This document shows, piece after piece, positions 52,001 through 61,400 of a stretch of DNA of 64,000 nt. The notes below the pieces were generated by a model, which was not told where the DNA came from, searched no databases, and was given only the letters and a program-made list of their open reading frames with translations. The stretch spans positions 10,292,001 to 10,356,000 of the forward strand of contig OU612073.1 of NCBI GenBank assembly GCA_914767715.1, in the 5' to 3' direction. The stretch's first letter is position 1, and every line of letters starts with the position of its first letter. This stretch comes from Membranipora membranacea (lineage: Eukaryota > Bryozoa > Gymnolaemata > Cheilostomatida > Membraniporidae). The position numbers were made by a program, and so were the translations under genes.

Positions 52001-53745
52001 GTAGTAGCAACAGACTAGAAGTTTAGGGGGATTTTCACAAAGATCATCTCTTCTCCGAAGGTATCTATGTTTAATTCAGAGGCTTGTAGGTAGCTTTTGG
52101 TGGCAATAAAGACACCTCCTCCATGAATGTTGCGGTCGTTGCGGAAGAAATCGAGGTTGGATGTCTCAATGATGCTTCTGCTGTCAATAGAGTTGTCTAT
52201 GTGTGTTTCTGTAAGGCATATTATGTTAAAATCTTGTGTTAGAGCCACTATCTCTGTGTTTTTACCTTTGGCTGATCTTGTGTTTGTAAGAAACAGATTT
52301 AGACTTGAGTGTTTCTGTTGTCTAAGTTTTCTGGTTTCAGTTTCACCCAATTCCCCGACTCTTCAGTTTTTTTCTCAATAGTCAGGCTTCTGATTCTATA
52401 TTTTGTTTCTGCACCTGCAGATTGTCGCATTGTCTTTATCTGCTGTCGTAGTTGGTACTCCTTGTCACGGGTCTCTTTGTCTACATCAAGCTTGCAGAAT
52501 ATTTTCTCCTGTCTAAGTTCGCTGCTGTTCACTCTCTTAAGAAAATCCCATTTGGATTTTTCATCAGAGAAATAACGTTTAACGGGCCTTGTTTTATCAT
52601 CAGTTTTCTGGCTCAGGCGAATAGCTGTTTCTGGTGGGTTTGTGCGTTTGAACATCTCTCGTTTCATGAACTCTTGCACCTGCTCAAAAGCTGTTGTTTC
52701 TGTTTCTTGGAGTCCATAAAGAATAGCATTGTTCTTTCTGGCCTCTTTATCCTTTCTGTCCAATTCTTTTCTGAGGATGGCCTGTGTCGAGGATGTGACG
52801 GCCAAAGCCCGTTTGACATTGTTAGCCATCTCCCCTTGGCTAGCTTCTCTATCTTCTTCACCTGTTCAGTTGTTTCCTTTTGGTATAGCTCAATCTTCCC
52901 GCCTAGATTGGCCATCATCTGTTCCAGGTTATGGGATTTCTTCATGTTTGCAGTGGAGTCTGACACTTTTGCACCATCAAAGTTTGGGAGACATGTGTCA
53001 CAGTACCACTTGACACCCTTCATTGCAAGCTTATTAGTGATCATAATGACTTCAGCCACCTGTAATCCTTGACATGTGCCATGGTACCATTTCTGGCACA
53101 TGTCACACTCAATCCATTTGGAAGGCAATAGCTGTCTATGCTGTCTTCCTTGTTTCCCTGTTGTTCCACAACACTCCTTGTTACTGCAGGTTGTGCAGGT
53201 TTCATCTCCATTTTGGTTTAGGGCTCCATCTCCATTGCTGCTGTTGGAGGAAGAATTCCTTTTTTGGGATGATATGGTTCCCACATCATCATTTGATGGC
53301 ATGTTGAAATGAAAAGGGAAGCACCACTGGTTTTTGAAATTTTTGGTATTGATTTGAGGCAAAAACTCCTTATTTTATTAGAGTGTTAAATCAAAGAGGG
53401 TTTTGACTTTTGTGCAGATTTCCTTAGAGAATATTTTTTTCCTCCATGCTGGTCTTGACTCTTTGCCCACCACTCCTTATATCTTTGAAAACCAAGATCA
53501 GTATGTATTTATCGGAGTTGGACAATTAGACTGGTTAGTTAGTGAGTTAGATTGATTCAACATAAGACTCAGAGCTAGAGAGTTTAAAAGCCTAACTAAA
53601 AAAAGTGAAGGAGGAAGCAGAGGAGAAAGATTTCTCACCTGTAGTCTTTTTCTATTTGTCTTGCATCAAGTCCATTTGGGGTTGAGTCCATAATAGCTCT
53701 AATCTCTTTTGCCAATGAGGCTTTAGTAACAGGTGGTGCAGCCAT
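37013..53745 (-). CDS. TDRD5: TDRD5-like protein: four LOTUS domains and one Tudor domain
   Basis: 21 exons on the minus strand: 53745-53639, 48859-48718, 47778-47650, 47175-47003, 46274-46210, 45623-45559, 45202-45001, 44658-44543, 44242-44051, 43469-43276, 42995-42783, 42323-42167, 41850-41716, 41393-41281, 40817-40705, 40355-40191, 39768-39632, 39150-39071, 38811-38398, 37900-37771 and 37111-37013. Total 1046 residues, every junction in phase. LOTUS/OST-HTH domains lie at about 8-80, 130-205, 213-292 and 300-376 (for example [40 protein letters not shown]). One Tudor domain is at about 480-535 ([20 protein letters not shown]...VIFVDYG). Residues about 105-120 are RGG-like; 650-1046 are Pro/Gln/His-rich and probably disordered, ending with GRGRGK. 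Three LOTUS plus one Tudor defines vertebrate TDRD5, a germ-granule protein of piRNA biogenesis and transposon control; here there are four. TDRD7 has three Tudor domains and fits less well. Confidence 0.9.
37675..37752. repeat. G-rich duplicated tract
   Basis: AAGGTACAGGGGGGAGGGGG occurs at about 37681 and a close copy at about 37732, followed by a G-run, just after the donor of TDRD5 exon 20 (read on the minus strand as C-rich intron). Confidence 0.6.
41018..41090. repeat. Foldback element family A, degraded copy
   Basis: GATGGTAGTAGCATTTTATT and GTTGATAATGAAACGTTTCT are diverged family A arms. Another partial arm (TTGACAATGAAATACTACTA) is near 42713-42740. Confidence 0.6.
43797..43996. 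repeat. Dispersed palindromic repeat family G, copy 2
   Basis: Shares AATCGCAATC, CACTCACTCAATGA and TTTTGAGCGA blocks with 12672-12845 and 58917-59116; in a TDRD5 intron. Confidence 0.65.
45999..46209 (-). mobile_element. tRNA-derived SINE, copy 3
   Basis: On the minus strand it begins at the very donor of TDRD5 exon 5: the exon ends at 46210 and the element reads GTAGGAGTAGGAGGTGGCTC, then GTTGGTTAGAGCGCC (A box) and GTGGGTTTGAAACCCACTG (B box). The body shares GTGTGCTCCGACCTGCCTGC with the other copies. The donor bases from +3 on belong to the SINE 5' end. Confidence 0.88.
46336..46726. repeat. MITE with ~80-base terminal inverted repeats, family E
   Basis: Left arm 46336-46415 (TTGTCCTCTCTCCAGTTTGG...) and right arm 46645-46726 are about 85 percent complementary over roughly 80 bases, and about 230 bases lie between them. 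No coding capacity. It lies in the intron between TDRD5 exons 4 and 5. Confidence 0.88.
49270..49627. repeat. Compound inverted repeat at the 3' edge of the LINE
   Basis: AGTTTCAATTAGAATAGTCA at the left pairs with the 49606-49626 arm. Further inverse pairs lie inside (CAATAACCAT with ATGGTTATTG; GGTCATTAAAATCTGTTG with CAACAGATTTTAGTGACC). The LINE reverse-transcriptase frame runs into the right arm. Confidence 0.75.
49590..53362 (-). mobile_element. Decayed non-LTR retrotransposon (CR1/Jockey-type LINE)
   Basis: It reads in the same direction as the host TDRD5-like gene, in its first intron. ORF1 (53362 to about 52299) has a PHD-type zinc finger ([10 protein letters not shown]...[15 protein letters not shown]) followed by a Lys/Glu-rich coiled region and an AILYGLQE strand. 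ORF2 (about 52350-49590) starts with an AP-like endonuclease ([29 protein letters not shown]), then a reverse transcriptase ([42 protein letters not shown]) and a C-terminal region. Frameshifts occur near 52830, 52010, 51760, 51570 and 50270, and an in-frame TAA lies at 51271-51269, so the copy is not autonomous. No long terminal repeats are seen. The 5' limit may reach about 53550. Confidence 0.9.
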
Positions 53746-55190
53746 TTTTGTTTGAGTTTGCTTGACTATTTTAGCAGCACCTCCGTTTTGCTGCAGCTTT
53801 CTTCTCTTTTTTTTTCTAGTTTAATTTCTGAACATGCTCCTTAATGTGGCGCGGCAATATCGATCCAACTATGATCAAATCAGGTGCCTGGAAATCAAAC
53901 ATCGGCCAATCACAGTTTGAGGTCAGTGATAGCTAACAGCAGAGATTAGCACGGCGCAGGTAACAAAATCGTTCAGCATTAGCTAATTGAGCTATGTATG
54001 TTTTTGCATTTATACCTAGGCCTATGCTATCCAGGTTAGGATCTTTGGAAATTGAGAATTTGTCTTGATTTTATTTGGTGTTTTGCAGACAGCATCCTGA
54101 ATTTGCCATCAAGGTAAAATTGGGCTTTGTTGCCACTAGACAGTGGACCCAATCTTCACAATTACATGATCTGTAAGTGCTTATTTGATAATCATTGGAA
54201 TACTGCCAACAGATAGCAATTGATTAAGTGCTCAGTTAGTGACTATTTCTATTCTTAGTTTGGTCTTTGATAATTATTAGTATAACTCTAATTTATATTA
54301 TACATTTTGGTATACTTATTGGTCTGATTTTATTATAATTCTGGGGCTTGATTGTAGTATTAGCCTAATATATCACCCCTCTCACTACTTCCATGACCCA
54401 ACCAAGACACGTATTAAACCACCTAGATTTAACAGGCACATGTAAGTGAAAGTACACGACAGTACCGTACACAATCTCATTTGTCAGCCCCAGCAGCTGA
54501 ATTTGAAGTGTGGGGAGCGCGCGGTGTGCAAGTTGATATTGATCAGCCTCAACCAAAATCTGGCGCTAAGATAAAATGCGTTTAATTCTGCTGGGTGTTG
54601 TGATAGTTGAGTTACGATGACATTTAGTGGATTGCTAGATATAAACTGTCAAGTTCTCTTTGGATTACAGATTATCTGCCTTGATTCAATACCTGAATGA
54701 TCATGTCAATATCACTTTTGTATTAAATATTGATCTTGCAGCTGATGATTGAAGAGGTATCTATTCTAGTAAGACCAATTGTGGTAGTCTATCTAGGCCC
54801 ATTGTATTAGTCTATCAGATTGTTTTGAAAATGAGTGCCACCTATTGTTCTATGTAAATGATTTGGGATAATTACATGATTGTTTCATGTTAATTAGGTG
54901 CTTTGTGTCAAATTATGATTCAATGACAAGCTCAAGCATATCAGCAAAATACTATGTAGTACCTCATACTTGTTGAGTATTTCAGTGTTGTGTTCACAAA
55001 CTCTTTGCACCTGAGTTGACCTGATGCAAACCCCACCTAGCAGCTGCATCTCTGCCTCACTTTCATATTTCAACAGTGTTACACTAGTTTTAGTTTGTAG
55101 GAACAAAAACGCCAGTTTCTTTCTTCAACAGCTGCGACAAAAAAGAACCTTGTTTAAGATTTATCCCCTGATGAATCTGCTATGAGCTTG

Positions 55191-55315
55191 GAATAAGTTT
55201 GTTCCCTCTGTGGTGGCAATTTCAAAGGTCGGGTAGGGAGGCGCCAAATCAGAGGGTTGATACACAGCTTTTTATGTCCGCCGCGGCATTCACAGGGGGG
55301 AACAAACTTGTTCTT
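55191..55315. repeat. Foldback element family D
   Basis: GAATAAGTTTGTTCCCTCTG on the left and GGGGGGAACAAACTTGTTCT on the right around a GC-rich centre. A single arm (GAACAAGTTTGTTCCCTCTG) is at 31271-31300. Confidence 0.8.
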
Positions 55316-55594
55316 CTATAGTTTGAGGTTGTTGCAATATTTTAGCTTTTCATAATCAGATCAATTACTAAAGCAGAGTTACTTCATTTGTCTCACTTGA
55401 CATTTAAACTCTCTTTCTCTGTCATCATTAGCTCATCAAGACTAGCATGTCTGAGCTGAGTCAAATTAACTATGCGTGGCGGTACTGTGCTTTCCTCACC
55501 CTCATATTTAGATGATACTCTATGAATCATTGCAGAAACTAATGCCATATCACATAAACAACCACTGTGACTTACACAGCAGCCTATATTGTAT

Positions 55595-55623
55595 CACAGA
55601 GTAAGGATATATCCTTACTCTGT
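55595..55623. repeat. Palindrome CAGAGTAAGGATATATCC, copy 1
   Basis: A perfect self-complementary core, ACAGAGTAAGGATATATCCT and onward. A second, longer copy is at 58015-58052. Confidence 0.85.
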
Positions 55624-56488
55624 TTTGTGTTTGTATACAAATTTGTGATTGATGTCAGTGTTTCATCAGATCTGGCACCAGCCACAAAGGCGATATGATC
55701 AATTTTAGTTTGGATGAGACATCAAGGGTAGTAGAATAGTTCACTGTCTCTGTGTCTACTTAGAAAGGCCTCTAGATTTACTGTTTGTTAGCCCTTTGCG
55801 ACACAGCCACATCAAATACTGGTATATACATCCATAAACATAAATATTAACTAAGATCTATGACCATTTAGTGTCTTTGCTAGTATTCATTATGTTTATG
55901 ACACAATTTCAAGTAGCCTTGGCAACACTTGTAAGAAATGTGCGTCCCTTATAATTATTTTTTATTTTGCACTTGTTACCTTACATAGTTGCAGGGTGAG
56001 TGTACCAATTTTAAGGAGTCGGGATGTTTGGGGGTTGGTTTTAGCTGAGAACATAGACAGCCTTTTTTTCAAAGATGTTGATATCTGTAGTATGAGGCAG
56101 CTTGTCCATTATGCTGTCCTCACTAACCCCTTTTTTTGTCATGATGAGGTATATGCAATCTTATCGCGGCATTTCAGGTGATAGTAAATGAATCAATCTA
56201 GTATAATATATAACTATAGCCTCAGTTAACAATAACGGTCTTTTTTCAGTTATGACCTGCTTGCATTGCCAAAGATCTTGTCAGAGATTTCTCTCACGTT
56301 GTGTTAATGATCTTATCAATATATTTACAGATGTCGCTGCATGATGACTTAACAAGAAGAGCACCTTAGCAGGCTGACCTGTGTTATCATACTAAGCTAG
56401 CGTCATGTTCATGAGCTTACAGTAGATGTTAATTGCAGGCTGATAGTGAATAGTATACTCTATACTGAGTTTACATAGAGATATTGAT

Positions 56489-56558
56489 ATGACTCACCTC
56501 GACATACAGCTGATAGCACAGCTTATCCTGCTCATTACCAGTATCACAGCTTACGACG
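56489..56558 (+). CDS. Candidate signal-peptide exon of the lectin gene
   Basis: ATG opens MTHLDIQLIAQLILLITSIT followed by AYD and a GTAAGT donor, a good secretory signal peptide. It ends in phase 1, whereas the lectin exon at 58410 needs phase 2. Either a further exon lies in 56559-58409 or this exon belongs elsewhere; I found no convincing linker exon. Confidence 0.45.
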
Positions 56559-56585
56559 GTAAGTTAAACTGACCACAGGTAAATG

Positions 56586-56656
56586 TAGCCTGTCTTGACA
56601 AGCTTTGTTGGGGGGGGGGTTGTCTCCCGACCGAGAAAAGCTTGTCAAGACAGGCT
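56586..56656. repeat. Foldback element family C, copy 2, with poly-G
   Basis: TAGCCTGTCTTGACAAGCTT, a G-run, then AAGCTTGTCAAGACAGGCT. Same arms and the same G-run position as 36255-36355. Confidence 0.88.
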
Positions 56657-56819
56657 GAGGTAAACGCAACTTCTATAGATATTATCTAGCGGTTGGACTG
56701 CCAACTCAAAAGTATAGCTCGTCATGAGTAGCAACACGGTTCTTTGGAACCTAAGCAACAAGACTAGGCTCTTGAGGAGGGAAGGCATGATATCAATAGA
56801 ATAAAACCATAACCTTAGT

Positions 56820-56874
56820 CTGAGCCCCCAGACTCTTGCCCCTGTCCGATGCCCCCCCCCCCCCCCCCCCCGGC
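56820..56874. repeat. GC-rich double-hairpin motif, family H, copy 3
   Basis: CTGAGCCCCCAGACTCTTGCC then GTCCGATG and a run of about 20 C. Confidence 0.7.
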
Positions 56875-58014
56875 AATAAGCTAAACTCACAGTGCCAAAC
56901 AAAGAAGAGGCTCTACCCAGTATTTTGAAGTACAGATATAATGTTCGAGTTGGGACTGATTGCCTGCTTATATGCTGAAGGCTCACGTTGTCATTATTGA
57001 CGGTGGCTTATTTATTGAGTAAGTTTAGGGGTGTCAGTCGTGCAGTCTGAGCTGTTTGGTCGCTCAACTTCTCGCTAACACCAAGGGGAATGGAAATCCC
57101 ATATCAACAGGGCTATAGAAGGATGTTCACAAGTCAAAGTTCCTTACAGTAAATATGGAAAATCATTTATCCAATATTTTTATTTTGTCCGAGACTAGAC
57201 ACAATAATATATCAACATTTTATCTCAGCGATGTCAACACAAGGCTCAGTCTGATTTATGACTGCTTTTTATGGAACTCAATAGCTATGATAAAGGTGGC
57301 CTGAGGGTCACCATATTTATCTTGAGTTTTCTGGCGGAAGATTTGATGGGGAATTCCCTTGAAATAATGATTGATGAGAAAATGAAATGAATATTCATAC
57401 AAATATTATACATGATCGATTTGGCTCAATGAATTTTTGGCTCTGATCTTTCATCTTGGTCAAAGGTATGATAGCTTGGTTGCATGCATATTAATCCTGA
57501 CACATCACAGGAGAATGCCAATCCCATCTATCAGGAAATTCGGTATACTTGAATTTCAAGAACACTACGAAAAACCTTGATTACTCACTGATTTCATCGG
57601 TTGGACAATATTTTGTGGGACCCATAAACATATAAATACTGTTTATATTTATACTATTATATACATATATATGTTTATGGTGAAACCTTAATGCTTCACT
57701 GTCGATGTGTTTGGTGATCGCGGAACATGTTTCAACACCCTCAGCAAGCTCATCAATCTTCATAGTTTACCCAATGAACAATTGCTTTACCGTTAGCTTT
57801 CTTATGCTACATTTGCTTCAGTTTTTGATTGGCATTCTATCAAATACCCTAGCAGAGTCTTTGAGTATCACATCTAATATGATGCCTTGTCGTACACTAA
57901 TTACTATTAAGATCGCTGTCGTTGATAAGATAATTCATACAAAAAGTCTACATTGCATAACACTGATTTTATGCTCATGATAACAGTTGTATGATTTTAA
58001 ACGGGAACAGTATA

Positions 58015-58052
58015 TAATCACAGAGTAAGGATATATATCCTTACTCTGTGAT
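58015..58052. repeat. Palindrome CAGAGTAAGGATATATATCC, copy 2
   Basis: ATCACAGAGTAAGGATATAT is followed by its complement, near-perfect over about 34 bases; see 55595-55623. Confidence 0.85.
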
Positions 58053-58409
58053 ATAATATTGGCTGTGGCCCGCCCATGCCATGCCTTGCTGAGTGAATGC
58101 AGGCCAATATTATTTTGCTTGAGAATTTTTGGTTTATATTTACAACAGACATTTTCTGAGCTTGTCAGAGTTGTCCTGACTATTGAAACAGAAGTTGTTT
58201 TGATTGTAGGCCTATCGAGTTTTGAACCATAGTAGAACTGTTCTACTATAGTCCACGATCACATAGGCCTGTTGGTGTAAAGGAAAATGTGACTGCTTTT
58301 GCATATAATTTGGTTTACTAGTTCATCTTTCTCTTACCTTTGATATCCTAAAGGGGACATGATGTGATGAACTAGTAAAAACCAATTATAAATGAATCAT
58401 TTACCACAG

Positions 58410-61400
58410 ATCCGACAGTGGTTGGTTTGAGTGTGGCCTGTCAGCATTGCCACAAAATGGCACATGGCCAACAGTGTTACTGTTGGCAAAGATTATAAAT
58501 ACTGTCATTGCTGTTGGGATAAATTTTCAATGTGGTACCAACAGAGGCTCTATCTATATCTATAGTGTCTGGTACCAACACGAAAGTTGTCAAAGTTATT
58601 ATGCTGGTTGTTTAGAGAGATGTCCTTCTGGACTTGACGGAGATGTAGATGTATTTGAGTGTAGATGTTACCAGTTCACAGACAAAACGGACGATGAATG
58701 GAACAATGTTAAATGCTCCAGGGATGGTGGACGGTTAGGTATGATATACTCATAATCCTACTTTTTTCTTTTCCACTCCTGTCAGCACCCCCTCAGGTTT
58801 CCTGGGGGTCTTTACCTGGTATATAATATATGATATATCTAAGTATCAGGATAATGGATGGAAATAATCAGTCAGTAAAATCAGGCCTTCGCCAGGGGTC
58901 TTTCAATAAGAAACAGCCATAATTGCAATCTCTGTGAGTGAGCGATAACTGCTAGGCTCTCGCTCCCAAATCGCTAAATCATAGATGGAACTATATACAT
59001 TCTGAGTGAGCGATTTGGGAGCGATTTTGTCTAATTAAAAGACCGAGTGAGTGATAATTTTGAGCGATGTGTTAGTGATAACTTGTTTTAGTAATGCATC
59101 ACTCTTTCTAATTGATGGCAACCCAGGCTCTCCTATCAACAATCCATTCCGTTCTGAGATTCTGCATATTTGAAAAACCAAATTTTTTTTCTGAACCAAA
59201 AACTCATCTGTCTTAGTTTGTCATGGTTCGGTTTCTTTTTCTTATCAATGATATGATAATGATTTTCCATACCAATAAGTAGGCCTCTGGTTAGATATGC
59301 TAGTTGTCGATTATGTACCTACCCAATATCCAGTTTTATCCAGTTATATATGGAATTGGTACTCAGAGGTAGAAAGTCAAACGCTTTAACCGCAATATTT
59401 CTTTTTCTAGCTACGGTAAACACATCAGCACTGAATAAGTACTTGAAGAGTAAGATCAGAGAAGTGAGACCAGATGTGGATCACGGCTTCTGGATCGGCG
59501 GCCATCGAGCTTCTAAAGATGGAGTCTGGAAGTGGACCGACGGTAGGTCTTACTTAGTATGTGTTATGATTTGATCGAGGTTGATCCAATTTGCCAGCAT
59601 TATTGGTTGCTCCCCCTCTAATGGTAAGCCAGAGAGTTGCCTCCCTCTCTGGCTTACCAGTAGCATGAGCTCAGACCAAATTTCAGACACATTGGACTGA
59701 ACTTACTATACAGTATGGTAATTAATACTCTCATTAACGCCTGAACTAGTTTGGCTTCAAATCCAGTGTTGCTGTACGACACAGCAAGTCAAATAACCAA
59801 AAATATGTCTAAATGTAACATATCTCAGTTCCCTAGGCCACCAACAAATATATATGTGCAGAAGATTATGAGAAATGCATTGATCCTTGAGTTATGATTA
59901 TTTATACATGTACATCATTTAGCATTCGCATTAGCATATATATTACTGGTAGAGTGTATTGTCGAGTCACCAAGCTCAAGCACCGGTATCTTCCAGGTTG
60001 AGAAATATATATAATAAAAATCTATCTACTAGCAAAGCCAGCAAAATCTGGGCTTGGTATCTGTAGGGAGTTTTCACAAATTGTAAACAAACAGTATTTG
60101 CAAGAAATGAGGAATATTATATACATTCGAGTTGTCAATCCAGAAGAGAGCATAAGGGAGTGAGGATAACTTCCCATAGAATGAAAAAACTCAAGATAAT
60201 TAGTTATAGCAAAATTATTTAGGCGTTGCCGGTTTGTTTATGGCAGTGAGCTAACGGGTCTGCTGTTTTTCATCGTTATTATTTTGATTTTTGATCTTCA
60301 GTCAATGGTTTATTAATACAGACATAATAATTCTTTTTTATATTATTTTCAGGGTCAGAAATAGAATACACTAACTGGGCGGCGGGCGAACCCAATCATA
60401 TTGAGATACTGAGCTTAGCAACGATCGAACAAAATTGTATATATATGACAAGAGAGCATCTCTACAGCTGGTCAAGTGTTCAATGTAATATCAATGTGTG
60501 GAATCTACCTTCAATCTGCCAGTATGGTATGTATTTAACATTTGCTAGAGCTCTTCTAGATTAAGTGTTATCTAATTTGCCTGTATTTGGAGTTGCTCTC
60601 CCTCGGAATGCCAGTTGCTATCCAGCAGAATGAGAACAATCCTAGATACAGGCAAATTGGGTCAAACTCAATCTAGTGCTTTTCTAGATCATGTATTGCG
60701 TAGCCTCAATATCTCTAAGGCTCCTTTAAAAAATTAGGGGCCCTACAGATAAGGCTAGTTTTTTGTGGCTCATGTTGGGAGGGGGCTCTGGAGCATTGAA
60801 GGCCTATGGCTTGTATGGTGGGCTTCTACACTATTGATGCTCACCACCTGTGACCAATCCAGTGGTAATAATGTGTTACGCTCTGTGATGATTGATTTAG
60901 GGCTTTCTGTTTTCACTTTCATTGTTTGTATTTTCAAATGAGGCGGAAAAGCGAAATACCGGGCACTTAAATTCAAGTGAACTTCAGAATTACGTTATAA
61001 GACTGAATATTAATGGTAATAGGGTCCTTCATGAATTGATGGAGAAACCAAGCTACAGTATATAGCTACACTCAAAACGTATCATGCAAATAGCTGGGAT
61101 ATTGTTGTGTCACCGTGTTCTGTCGCTGTCATGGTTACTGTGATGTTTTATGCATAGATGAACCTGTTTTTGTGAATGAAAAACTTTTTCTTACATGATC
61201 TTTGTCACTTCTGCCTGTTCTGAAGTTACTACAATTTAAAATCTTTGACTTCAACTACCGTTTGTTGCTAAAATAGGGCAGGTAAGTCATTGTTGCGATT
61301 TCTATGATTTTGGGATATAAATTATTCAGTTTAGTTATACTGTAGATACTTTCTGAACAGCATAAAAATGGACATCTGAATTGAGACCTTGAACAATAAA

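Larger units (their letters stand above)
53746..56488. other. Divergent intergenic region, TDRD5-like gene and lectin gene
   Basis: The 2.7 kb between divergently transcribed genes must contain the TDRD5 promoter at its left end. It holds the foldback element at 55191-55315 and the palindrome at 55595-55623. No convincing exon found. Confidence 0.6.
56559..58409. other. Region before the lectin exons
   Basis: Contains the family C foldback (56586-56656), a family H motif with a long C-run (56820-56874) and the 58015-58052 palindrome. A donor-like TTGAGTAAGT near 57015 has no usable exon before it. Confidence 0.5.

Noticed and set aside
49600-53312. Several plus-strand open frames over the LINE
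   Set aside because: Antisense of the endonuclease, reverse-transcriptase and PHD coding frames on the minus strand.
56985-57016. Possible linker exon of the lectin gene ending at a TTGAGTAAGT donor
   Set aside because: In the phase required by the signal-peptide exon it meets a stop codon, and there is no pyrimidine-rich acceptor.
57705-57980. 91-residue plus-strand open frame upstream of the lectin
   Set aside because: No acceptor or donor fits the lectin phase and composition is not coding-like.
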